The notes under the pieces are model-generated. The model was not told the origin of the DNA, made no database searches, and saw only the letters and a list, made by a program, of their open reading frames with translations. 34,678 nucleotides of DNA from assembly GCA_964058805.1 (NCBI GenBank), contig CAXKVV010000588.1, positions 1-34,678 on the forward strand. The letters are read 5' to 3'. Below, one piece after another: positions 12,001 through 21,480 of the stretch (positions are counted from its first letter, which is position 1; every line of letters starts with the position of its first letter). The position numbers and the translations under genes are program-made. This DNA comes from Schoenoplectus triqueter. Lineage: Eukaryota > Streptophyta > Magnoliopsida > Poales > Cyperaceae.

Positions 12001-13166
12001 AAGCAAATCCTTCTGATGCTAATGGAGCATCTTCTAGGGCAGTTGTTGCAACTGAAAATGGTGATCTCTTTAATAAAATAAGTCAGACCATGCCTCAGGG
12101 AACTGCTTTGGAATCTGGACTTGGGTCTTCTCAGAAACAGAAATGGTGTTGTAGGCTTCAATTACCTAATTGTTCTGAGTCAGAGCATCCACACCGCAAT
12201 AGAATCTGCTTCACCTGCCACAAGATGGGACATGTTACAGCAAACTGTCCTAAGAAAAAAGCTCAAGATGCCATCAGCTCTAGTTGTACAAGAACAATTA
12301 CTGCCGGAAGCACTTGCACAACCACGCAAGAGGAACCAAATCTCCTGACTGAAACTTCAGAACAAGTTCTATCTAAGAGAACAAATCTCTTTGATCTCAA
12401 TGAAGTGTCAGTGTCTCCTATGGCAGTTAGGACAATTAAAAATGTTCATGTCTCTAATAAGATGAGTGAGAACATGACAAAGGGTACTACTTCAGGAAAA
12501 AGAGTTGGCTCTCAAAAAGGGCCATGGTGTTGTACCTGTAAATCACCTGCATCAGAGTGTATGTACATTAATGGCACCTGCTTAACCTGTCATGAAATGG
12601 GACACTCTTCTGCAAACTGTCCAAAGAAAAATAATCAGGAGGTAATCAGGCCTCACGGAACAAGGAGAATTACTGCTGGAAGCAGTTGGGCAAGCACACA
12701 AGAAAAAATGAATCAACAGTCTCTTCAAACTACCAAGCAAGTTTTACTGGATAAAAGAGTTCCCTCTGATGTCAATGAAGCATCTGACATGGCAGTTGAT
12801 AGAATAAAAAACACTACCGTCTCTAATAAGACCAGGCAGCCCATGTTAGGGAAGGGCCCTGTTAAAGGTAAAACCAGCCAGATCAGTCAACAGAAGACTC
12901 AATTAACTAACCATAAGGGGGTGGGCCCCCCATCAGAAGCCGACGTTGCTGTTTTGAAACCCAAACCTGTGCTCTCTAAGAAAAGATCTTGGTTTCATGC
13001 CTGTAAAAGACGCCATGCGAAGTCAGAGTGCTCCCACCGTCTGAGTGGGACAACAACAGTTGCAGCTGGTGGTTGCACAGTGCCGCATGCACTCCTGTAC
13101 AACTGGTGGTTACACAGTAGCCCATATGCTCCTGTATGGCTTGATCCATTTCAAACAATGATTTGA
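8897..13166 (+). CDS. SIP-N domain protein with four CCHC zinc knuckles (spliced)
   Basis: The predicted exons are 8897-9064, 9160-9225, 9731-9789 and 10841-13166. All introns are GT-AG, and the phases close exactly: exon 3 ends with AT and exon 4 supplies G. That gives about 872 residues. Residues 1-56 match the N-terminal helical domain of CacyBP/SIP (LDLEELKQLLLIAKR, RVRSIL), which in animal proteins mediates dimerisation. An acidic linker follows (KASEEEDGG), then a basic stretch (MMKKKRK). The rest is imperfect 125-130-residue repeats with CX2CX4HX4C knuckles at 11049, 11622, 12207 and 12579. The CS and SGS domains of true CacyBP/SIP are absent. Knuckles imply RNA or single-stranded DNA binding; location and partners are unknown. 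The long open frame in AT-rich DNA, and the same exon lengths in the paralogue, support a real gene. The ATG is in a strong context (ACCATGGCC). The intron borders are inferred, not proven. Confidence 0.8.
10863..13166 (+). repeat. Coding tandem repeat array, long and short units
   Basis: Each unit begins at a [TS]-x-x-A-V-like motif and ends at SDVNE or a variant. Long units, with knuckle: 10863-11240 (378 nt), 11436-11825 (390 nt), 12027-12404 (378 nt), 12405-12779 (375 nt). Short units, without knuckle: 11241-11435 (195 nt) and 11826-12026 (201 nt). A terminal unit, 12780-13166, keeps the W-x-x-x-C and SEC parts but has lost the knuckle. All borders are in frame. Recurrent landmarks are ATENADV, TAGSSC, QEEPN and SEQVLLDK. 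Confidence 0.85.
13066..13139 (+). repeat. 37-bp tandem repeat at the 3' end of the coding region
   Basis: Two adjacent 37-base units start CTGGTGGTTGCACAGT and CTGGTGGTTACACAGT and agree at 27 of 37 positions. Because 37 is not a multiple of three, the second copy is read in another frame, which makes the tryptophan-rich tail (YNWWLH, APVWLD). Confidence 0.8.
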
Positions 13167-13560
13167 CAAGGTTCCAGGTAAATTATTTAGTGCACTTCTT
13201 GAATATTAGGCAACTTAATAGACAATGTTGTCCACGGAGCAATAGAACGGGGCCATAAGGACCTCGTATGGAACAGGGTAACTTAAAAAGGTTACCATAT
13301 ATTTTTTTTACCCTAAATGGCAGGATATCATTATGGAATTTAAACTGATATTGGAGAAGTTAGCAAAATGTGGTAAATTTGAATGTTATATGTCAGAAAA
13401 CACTAGTGGGTAGTATTTACAAAGAATGCTGAATCATCTTATAATGCTGGAAATTTGTTTCAGGTGAAGCCTGTGGATTGAGGGTAGGCAGAGAGCGTCA
13501 TCACACTAATGTTTAAGCTGAAGCATTTGGTGGTCTGAACTTGCACAACTGATTTTTTTT
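13167..13560 (+). other. Probable 3' UTR, possibly with an intron
   Basis: Just after the TGA there is a donor-like CCAG/GTAAAT (GT at 13178). An acceptor-like TTTGTTTCAG ends at 13463, followed by a GC-richer stretch at 13464 to about 13550. This would make an intron within the 3' UTR. No certain poly(A) signal was assigned. Confidence 0.35.
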
Positions 13561-13594
13561 ATATATTTTTTAACATCTGTATATTAAATATATG

Positions 13595-13707
13595 CTAGTA
13601 ACATGGGATGGTGTAGTATTATATATAGTACAACACTGATTGATGTATACCACTAGTAACATGGGATGATGTATTATTATATAGTACAACGCTGATTGAT
13701 GTATACA
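13595..13707. repeat. 58-bp tandem duplication
   Basis: The unit starting CTAGTAACATGGGATG and containing GTACAACACTGATTGATG occurs at 13595-13652 and again, slightly diverged, at 13653-13707, just beyond the probable transcript end. Confidence 0.9.
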
Positions 13708-15049
13708 ATAGTTCGTTTATAGTATGGTATGTAGCAAGATGAATAGCTGATATTTTCAGATAGTACCATCATATGTTACCGATTTGAGCATGAAAAAAAA
13801 ATCATCATCGTAAAAAAAAAAAATTCCTGCTTACAATCTTACAATTGTTACCAACTTCAGAGAATCTATTTGACGTAATTCTGTGAAGTGAAGTTCTAAA
13901 AATTGGCAATTTACATTTGATATATTAGAAGAGAACACATCATACTATAATTATAACATTCCACCAATCGTCTCACTCTGCAAGACATTTCTTCAGAACC
14001 CCAAATATCAAACATTAAGAATCTCCTGTTGAAAAATAACGCAACTCAATTGCAATAAATAAAATCACGGAATGAGTGAAAGCCAACAGCGATTTCCCAC
14101 AGGGAATGAGGTTTCGTGAGGGATTGATATGAGAGTGCTACTCTCTTCCTCGCGTTCCCCGTCGTTCTTCTCACATTCTCTCCCCTGATGCGCTCTCTCT
14201 TATGCTATTTCTATAATTCTCTCTCTTCTTATCATGTATTGTGTATATTTCATAGCGGGGAACATTATAAATTTGATAGTTGTCTATATGAAATGATGTG
14301 GTAACATTCTGATTCTGGTAGCATGCTGTAACTTTAAATATATGCAAATTGTTATAAATTTGGTGGTTTTAACATGTACTTCTTACAAATTATTAGTTGA
14401 TGACATGTAAATTGTCAGACTACTGTCTGAGTATGGTTAGTACCGCTGGTGTCTACTTCAATGAAGAGTACATTTTGTAAATTAAGAAAAAGAAATATAA
14501 AATAAAACGAGGGCCTGAATTTGATTTTCATTTTCTAAATTTCCTTTTTGTTTATTGATATTTTAAATTTAATCATTATTTTAAAATACGGATACATAAT
14601 TACATATGCAGTATGACCGCATGCATAAGAATATCCATATATTTAATAGTGGGATTTTATTTTATTTTGTTATGCTATTAAGCCTATAAAATTAATCATA
14701 TAATATTATCTGATGTAAAAAAATTAAAACTACATGTATATCCTACTACATTTTCTTATTTTATATTATTTTTTTAAAAAAATATCTGATCGATTCAAAT
14801 ATCTTAAGAACTTTATAAAATGGATATCTACATTTAAACCACGCATGCACCTGCGTATTACATATGCGTTATACAGTGACAAACTACACATATAACATAC
14901 TGAAATCCACATGTTAAAACCTCAGAATTAACATAGTACATTTAGTAACGATTTATGATTCCAACTATATTAACGACGATCTCCTTTTCTAGTATGTTAT
15001 CATAAGAAATGCAATAGGTACATGCTAATCATCTTTATAGTTAGTGTTC
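13708..15049. other. AT-rich intergenic DNA, no gene seen
   Basis: No open frame of note. A more GC-rich, TCTC-bearing patch at about 14080-14220 could be promoter-like or MITE-derived, but I see nothing decisive. Confidence 0.5.
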
Positions 15050-15252
15050 GGGTACGTCCGCACTCCTTCGAATTCAAAAATTGGTTCAAAGGATGCGAAA
15101 ACCGTTGATTTTGCATCGATATTCGTAACAATCATTGAAAATATGAATTTTGGACCTCGAGATCTATTGAAAGTATGAATCTCGATGTAAAATCAACGAC
15201 TCGTACACCCTTCAAATCAATTTTTAAGTTTGAAGGGGTGCGAACGTAACCC
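15050..15252. mobile_element. Foldback MITE (GGGTACGTCCGCAC ends)
   Basis: Nearly the whole 203-bp segment is an imperfect inverted repeat. The left arm GGGTACGTCCGCACTCCTTC pairs with the right end, whose complement reads GGGTTACGTTCGCACCCCTT, and CCGTTGATTTTGCATCGA pairs with an inner stretch (complement CGTTGATTTTACATCGA). Imperfectly related direct sequences flank it (TTATAGTTAGTGTTC before, TTATAGTTATAGTTC shortly after). The superfamily is not certain. Confidence 0.65.
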
Positions 15253-16164
15253 AGCTCCAGCTCCTTATAGTTATAGTTCCTATTTCTTGACGAACTTGTG
15301 AAATAATTTTTGAGATGCTAAAAAAGACAATTCGATTTCGTTGACAGCGGTCCCATCTCATAGACCTTTTATTTGCTGACATGCTTTTCGTTATTAAATA
15401 TTATGAAGAGAACTACAATTAAAGAAAGATATTACCCAAACCTGACATAAACCTGATAAGAAAGGCACAACCTTTAACTTGTAGATGCCTAAAAAATGAC
15501 ATAAACCTGACTCGAACCTCAAATTCCTCTAATTAAAGCAAAGACATGAGAACATAGACCTATCAAAAAACAATAACAAAAGAAACAAAGAGAAGGATTT
15601 TAGACTGGTTCAGAAGTGTTCGTAATAAGCTGGGAAATTTTGTCTTAGCTTTGGTAACATTTGGCATTGGATGGTTATTACCTGGTCATTATCAATACAC
15701 ACATCAGTAAATATCATCAGTAAGACTGACGCTCATTAATAGAAATCAAGAGCTTACAAATGTATTACTATTTACCACAGGTATATGCATTCCAGCTTAT
15801 AGTCTTCCTCAAAATAGATATTTGATCAAGCCCTTAAGTTATGGGATCTGCACTGTTAAGGCCAGGCATTCCAGGTCGACCATCTACTAATACCAGTTCA
15901 CAAAATTCCACCAGTTGAAAAGTCATCTGGCTATAATCCGTCTCAGGGCAATTAAGCAGTAACTCTGAAGTAGTCCTCACAATGCAAACGAAGATGATTG
16001 CACAACAAAATGCGATTAGGATAAAGTAGTGTCAAATACTAAATGTTGTCATGCCCTCTAAATAGCCTAGAAATAGAAGAACAATTAAAATGAAGAATAA
16101 TGGAATCATCACCACCTGCACAATAAATTGAAGAAGAAATCCTACTAACTCCAAATTTGGAAGT
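15253..16164. other. Flank of the truncated mTERF copy, no gene seen
   Basis: This lies downstream (minus-strand sense) of the mTERF remnant. It does not match the rest of the mTERF coding region or, by eye, the DNA after the full-length gene at 29.9 kb. No open frame of note. Confidence 0.5.
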
Positions 16165-16593
16165 TCAAGAGTGATGCAGAACCAGAAATTCCCCAGAGCA
16201 ACCCGCATCTATCAGTTCAAGCACCTTTGGTTTCAAGGTGTTCTCCACATTGTAAGACAGGAGATGGGGGCAGAACGAAACAACAGCCTTGATCTGGGTA
16301 TCTGATAAACCTGTGTTAGAAAGGAACTTTACCACTGTTTCAGGGCGTGCTGAGGACTTGATTGGCGCAAGATTACGCAGAGCTGAGTACTTGAGCGCTC
16401 GATCGGTGGAGAAGCCGAAGGAGGAGATGAGATAGTGGGCAATAAAGGGCAGTTCTTTCTGCGGTTGAGCTCGGGTAGAAAGAGGTGAGCGCAGGAGAGG
16501 GGCCAGGAGCGCCAGCTGGTGGCACTGGGGAGAGGAGAAGAAGCAGGAGGAGATTGCTCTCTTAGCGATGTTGGAAGGCAACCGCATTACCAT
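16165..16593 (-). pseudogene. Truncated mTERF copy
   Basis: The 142 predicted residues match the first ~138 of the full-length mTERF at 29909-31075, with about 14 substitutions. Shared features are the basic, Ser/Cys-rich N-terminus, SSARPETVVKFLS and LSYNVE. Homology stops abruptly at about 16179, after which the frame reads four unrelated residues and a stop. All later mTERF motifs are missing. One change (W to C at about residue 108) sits in the first repeat. A Mutator-like element lies about 84 bp upstream of the ATG and has separated the copy from its former upstream DNA. A short protein with a targeting sequence and one mTERF repeat could in principle be made; loss of function is more likely. 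Confidence 0.85.
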
Positions 16594-16667
16594 TTCGTGG
16601 AGTTTAATTTCCGAACTGAGGTGTCGGTTCGGAAGTAATGATGTGATGGGGCTGGAAGCGGAGGCAA

Positions 16668-16676
16668 CGAAAATCC
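16668..16676. other. 9-bp target-site duplication, left copy
   Basis: CGAAAATCC, identical to 20411-20419. The uninterrupted site in the related segment reads TAAAATCC, one base different over the last eight positions. Confidence 0.9.
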
Positions 16677-16812
16677 CAGTTTATTTTTAGTAAACAAAAG
16701 AAATAAATAAATGAAAATAGTAAGATTATTTCGAAAATTAGTTTATATAGTTTGGATTGAGTTTTAAAATCAGTCTCAGTTGTCTGGATCGAGTTTAAAA
16801 TTCGGTCCCATT
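16677..16812. repeat. Left terminal inverted repeat of the Mutator-like element
   Basis: It starts CAGTTTATTTTTAGTAAACA. Several inner positions that are C or G in the right arm are T or A here (for example TTGGATTGAG against CTGGCCCGAG), a pattern expected from decay of methylated cytosines. Confidence 0.8.
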
Positions 16813-17056
16813 TTTTTTTAACGTTTGTGTGTTATATTAAAAATAAAATACAACAGTCAGTAGATTGATATATAATATTATAATAAAAATTATTTTTTTG
16901 TTAATGATTTAAAAATTGTTATATTATATGAAAATTTTGTAGGAAGTTAATGTAAAAACATATATAAGGAAAACTAAATTTTTAAATCATAACTGAGAAA
17001 ATAAAAGTAGATATATAAACAAAAGTCATATAAAGAATAGTCTGAAAATAAATACA

Positions 17057-19575
17057 TCAATGCCTATGAAACATCATCCGAATGAGAGACATACTGTATG
17101 TGTCTCTCGGCCGAATTTTACGGCGAGAACACTCATGTCTTGTGTCCGATGGTGCCTGCGTCTCGGTCACTCGGGTGGACAGACCGAGAGTGTCGTACGA
17201 TGATGCGGGCGAAGCATCATATTGGATACCAGAGGTCCCAGCACCCGGATCGAGACTCATCTGACTCATCAGTTGAGAGTACGACATGAAATCTCCATGG
17301 AATAAGTCGAACTCATCAGTTGTCGGCTCCAACGCCGTGTCAGGTGGGCCGCTGATCGGACGGTCATCGACAGAGATATCGATGTCCTCAGGATCCGTCG
17401 GAAGACCTGTACGAGTAAATTATAAAAAATTACATGAATTAAATTATCAAAAATCAGTTAAATTAAAAATACGCACAAGTTAAAATAAAAAATTTATATA
17501 TTGACCTGCAGAAGCAAGCATCGCAGTGAAAATATGTGGATGACCTAAATCACCCATCAAACGCTTTATCTGGCGCAATTCATGCTTGCCAAACGCTGAA
17601 TGCCCGGGCGTCGTAAGTCAACCAATGGCGGTGGTTGTATTCCTCACCAAACGGAACATCTGCATATTTTTTTTATTCTATAGCGTAAGTTATGTGAAGA
17701 GTTTAAATAAGAAAATATAGATTGGTTAAATGCTAACCGTTCGGACAGTCTGGTGTGAATGTGGTACATACGATAACTCATCCACATACTTCTCGGGGGT
17801 GCGGTAACAGCTGGCTCAAGTGCTCGTTAGTGTCCATATCGTACCATATTGTAGCCATCTCTCTCTTATAGTACCACCCCATGTACGTGTAGTGCTGGGC
17901 ATAGTCGTACGGTCGCGACTCCGTGATAGGCAACTCGGGCTCGTCCTATGCCCACCAGTAATACTACACCCAATCGATATTTTTCCCTTCACCGCCTCCC
18001 GACGTGTGTTTGTTCTTACGGTAAGTCGGCACCTGCTGGTAATCGATCGGCGCCGGCGGAGGAACCTGCTGGAAAGACCGAATTGCCGTATGATTCTATC
18101 TGGATAGTGATTCTCAACCATCCAGAAATGAATCATCCACACACGACACTTCCAACTGCATAAGTTACAGTTAGCAAATGAAATTCATTTATCAATTGAA
18201 CTACATAAAATTTATTGATTTTAGAAACTTACAAATTGAAATGCGCATAGTACACTGAAGGCAATTCGTCGTGGTAGGCAATGTACGACGTCCAATTGAC
18301 GCTGTCGTCTTGTAAATTCTCGAACTGATCCCGAAAGTGCCCAGGTCCTCCATGTCGCGGCGTGTACTTGAACAAGTGTCAGGTCGCCCATTTGGCACCG
18401 TATGGAGGTCGCAATTGAGGTTCGGGACCGCCAAGTGGAGGCTCCTTAGTTCTACACATGTATCGCCAATAAAATATGAACAAAATACATTTTTTTCCAT
18501 TAAGGTGAGTAATAATGATTTACCTCAGTCGCCCGATCGGGAATCATGTCCACGACCACATCTGAAGCAGAAGCAGTGGTCCGACTATGCAATCGACCGG
18601 CTCCAGACATGACCGAGAGAGAGGTTGAAGTACAAGAAAGAGAATACCGCTTGCCCCCAGTCATATCCGTCCTCTAATACGTTGAGCATGTCCTCAAGAA
18701 ATGTCAAATACAATGCCGACACCGAGTCTGCGCTGTTATTCGGGAATATCACAGACCCGAACAAATCCAAGAAAAATGCTCGTGTGTACCTACAAAAAAA
18801 GTTAGTACTCATATTTACCTACAAAATAAATTTATAGAGTGAGTAAAATTTATACCGTTGGACGGTCTCATCATCTGAATAAGGAGGCAACTCTTGGAAA
18901 TGCTTTCACAAACACGCGAGGCGGATACTTAATTTGGAGAATTGAATGTACTCATTCTCCTTCCCCCTGTTCTTTGTCTTAAATGACCACGAGTTATTAG
19001 TGATGTCTTGATAGCTGTATGGATCGCTATTCAAACCAAGGAGCATCTCCACTGTCCCGCTCCAATCATCGTCGGTCAACCCTGTTATTGTTTTTTTTGT
19101 ATTTTTGGAATTTGCAAAATCAGATTAGTAGACTTCAAAAAAATATATAGAATAACATACTAAAAAAATTAAATAACTCTGATAGGCAATCCCCATAGAC
19201 ATCACACGTCCTCTAGCGTCACTATCAGCTCGCCGACTGGTAGATGAAATGTCGACGTCTCTGGTCGCCATCTCTCGACAAGCGTTGTCAGAAGTGATTT
19301 ATCTAACTGGCAATCACCCATGATCGCTATCTGGTACAGACCCAGTCGATACAGATATGGATTCATCTGCGCATTGTATGCTATCTTCGGACGATGTGCG
19401 TTCAAATGGAGAGTGCCATGAGGCTGCAAAAATTATTTTGTTACATACGACATGATAAAATTAATTATAAAATATATTTTTTTCATATTATACGATAAAG
19501 AATACTTACATCAGTTTTGGCCTTTTGCGACCTATGTTTATTTTGGGGTACGACAAGCAGTTGCGGATACTTCAT
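17057..19575 (-). pseudogene. PMD (MAIN-like) transposon gene, decayed
   Basis: Eight exons can be traced on the minus strand: 19575-19510, 19423 to about 19165, 19081-18856, 18789-18524, 18451-18233, 18155-17738, 17659-17516 and 17406-17057. Nearly all borders are GT-AG with matching phases. The donor of intron 2 looks mutated. Diagnostic plant mobile domain stretches are GDCQLDKSLLTTLVERWRPE, FHLPVGE, TLEDV, GPLLLLQMWSW and DRIIRQFG. The PMD family includes MAIN and MAIL1 of Arabidopsis and PP7-long-form homologues, and many members ride in transposons. Damage includes TGA codons at 19202-19204 and 18906-18908, a frame change near 18600-18630, another near 18070, and further stops in exons 4-7. 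No functional protein is expected. The tail rich in Ser, Gln and Met (SYSQLMSQMS) is typical of such proteins. Confidence 0.8.
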
Positions 19576-19603
19576 TTTTCACTAATTATTTGAAAAAATT
19601 ACA

Positions 19604-19830
19604 AATTTGGTACAATTTTAGTACAATTAAATTAATTATAAATTTGGTATAATTTGGTATAATTTGGTGCAATTTTATACAATATGATAAATTTTGGTGT
19701 CATTTCATGCAAATTACAATTTGGTGCAATAATTGGTTTAATTTAATGCAATTTGGTCCAATTTGGTATAATTTGCTTCAATTTGATATAGTTTGATACA
19801 ATTTAGTACAATGAAATAATTTTACATAAT
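19604..19830. repeat. Degenerate ~10-bp minisatellite (CAATTTGGTA-like)
   Basis: About twenty loosely spaced variants of AATTTGGT[AG][CT][AC] lie just upstream of the start of the PMD gene (minus-strand sense), inside the Mutator-like element. Confidence 0.8.
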
Positions 19831-20270
19831 TAACCTATCTACATGTAGTATTTGACCTAATTTAATCTAATAAATATAAAATAATTATCCTCGTTAGTGC
19901 TAATTAATATAATTATAACAACATATTTCAAAATTAACACAAAAAATCAACACAAATCAACCAAATTAAACTATATTAACTATATTTCAATTATCACTAT
20001 AATTATACTAACTAAATCTAATAAAATTACTAATTTTCATAAATTCAGATTTAAACTTAAAAATCAAAAAATACCTTCGAAATGATGGTCAAATTGATGA
20101 ATCGACGAATTTTTCCGACTCTCCTTCCAACGATAAGAAATTTCGCGTAAACGGTTTATAAATTGGAGTAAAATTGAGTTAGATCTATAAAAATGGGAAA
20201 AAAAACGGTTTTGAGCAAAAGGCCAGAACTGAGGGAAGGGAAGGAAAGGGAGAGAGGCACAAAAATTAAA

Positions 20271-20410
20271 GGAACCGGACTCGAGTTTTGAACTCGATCC
20301 CAGGCTCCGGACCCGAGTTCAAAACTCGGGCCAGACTATCCGTGCAAAAGTACATACTTTTTTTGGCCATTTTCATTTATTTATTTCATTTATTTACTAA
20401 AAAAAATCTA
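20271..20410. repeat. Right terminal inverted repeat of the Mutator-like element
   Basis: It ends TTTACTAAAAAAAATCTA. The inner part contains palindromic blocks, CTCGAGTTTTGAACTCG and CCCGAGTTCAAAACTCGGG, which could also fold locally. The same blocks are blurred in the left arm. Confidence 0.8.
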
Positions 20411-20419
20411 CGAAAATCC
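20411..20419. other. 9-bp target-site duplication, right copy
   Basis: CGAAAATCC. It is followed by AGTAGCTACGCTCGAGCCCC, which matches the DNA next to the empty site at about 31167 with one difference. Confidence 0.9.
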
Positions 20420-20500
20420 AGTAGCTACGCTCGAGCCCCCGATGGTTATGGTCGGATTATGTTATTTATGTTGGAGGCGCAAGCCAGTAAGTGCAGCACT
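20420..20500. repeat. Continuation of the duplicated mTERF 5' flank
   Basis: The stretch from AGTAGCTACGCTCGAGCCCC to GGAGGCGCAAGCCAGTA matches 31164-31221 beside the full-length mTERF gene, apart from a short insertion (about 14 bases). It is the part of the target segment lying beyond the Mutator-like insertion. Confidence 0.85.
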
Positions 20501-21480
20501 AGGAAAGCCTTCTGTGTGGTCAATTTTGTATGGAAGTGAAACTGGGGACCTATGGTAAAAAGAACTCGCGACTAGTGACTCCTCGTAATTTAGCTTGTTC
20601 GTTAGTAAATTAATGAATTGAGTTTGAGATTTAGCTAACTCGACTCATTAAGTTTAGTAAATTATTAATATTTATTATTTATATTATTTCATTATAAATT
20701 TAGAGGATGATAAGTAATTTATAGTATGATATTTACTTAAATTATTATATTAAATTTGTATGAAATATATTATCATTAGTTATTTTATTATTTTTTATCA
20801 ATTTGATAAAAAATAATATTAACTATTAAATAAGTATTAATGAGTCTTTATGAGTAAGCTCAATTAGTATATTAACTTAATGATCCAATCTCAAACCAAA
20901 TATTTTGGCTCAGAAGTAGTTAACGAGTCAGCTCGGCTTGGTTTGTTAAGCTAATGAGCAGATCATGAACTCACTTCAACTCGACTCGGCTCAACTTATT
21001 TACAGCTCTAACCTAGAATTGAGTTAGAGGTATGGTGTGCAAACATATCAGTTTAATTGATTTAGAATTTATGTTAAATTTTAGATTATTTAGTTTAGTT
21101 TTTCGGTTCAATTGAAAATTTTAACTAATTTAATTTTCATTCTTCGATTTGATTTATATTTTTTTAATCAAATAAACTGAATAATTCAAAATTTATTAAG
21201 TAAAAATTTAATTTACTTATTTAGAAAAGATAATCTGAATATATTTACTTTTTATAAGTTTTATTTTTTTATATTGATATTGATATTTTTATTTTTCTTT
21301 AACTAATATAATTTCAATTTAACTAAATAAACTGAATATTTTTTTTATTCAGTTTTTAATTAATTTAATGAATGTATTTATAAATTTAGTTTGATTAATA
21401 ATTTAACAAATATATATATATATATTATTTTGATTTAAACCGAACCGACGAATTACACATCTCTAATTAGAGACTTTTAC
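20500..21480. mobile_element. Inserted block of nested hAT-type MITE remnants
   Basis: About 1 kb absent from the related segment at 31.22 kb. The left part ends at 21010 with CTCGGCTCAACTTATTTACA and GCTCTA, the right end of a plant hAT MITE whose left end was not found. The right part, 21025-21465, starts TAGAGGTATGGTGTGCAAA and ends AATTACACATCTCTA, with internal TTCGGTTCAATT and AACCGAACCGACG motifs. Target duplications are not clean. Confidence 0.6.

Larger units (their letters stand above)
16677..20410. mobile_element. Mutator-like element carrying a PMD gene
   Basis: This is a 3734-bp insertion with a perfect 9-bp target duplication, CGAAAATCC, at 16668-16676 and 20411-20419. The ends are inverted repeats: 38 of the outer 44 bases agree, and recognisable similarity runs inward to about 16812 and 20271, giving arms of about 140 bp. 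Both features define Mutator-like elements. The related segment near 31160 lacks the insertion and continues directly from CTAAAATCC into AGTAGCTACGC, confirming both borders. Inside is a decayed plant mobile domain gene on the minus strand. No MURA-type transposase was recognised, so the element looks non-autonomous. Confidence 0.9.

Noticed and set aside
17082..18837. Several plus-strand open frames of 60-108 codons
   Set aside because: They are antisense to the PMD pseudogene exons, whose minus-strand splice structure and domain motifs explain this region better.
20271..20340. Hairpin resembling a terminator (CCCGAGTTCAAAACTCGGG)
   Set aside because: It is the inner part of the right inverted repeat of the Mutator-like element, and bacterial-type terminators are not expected in plant nuclear DNA.
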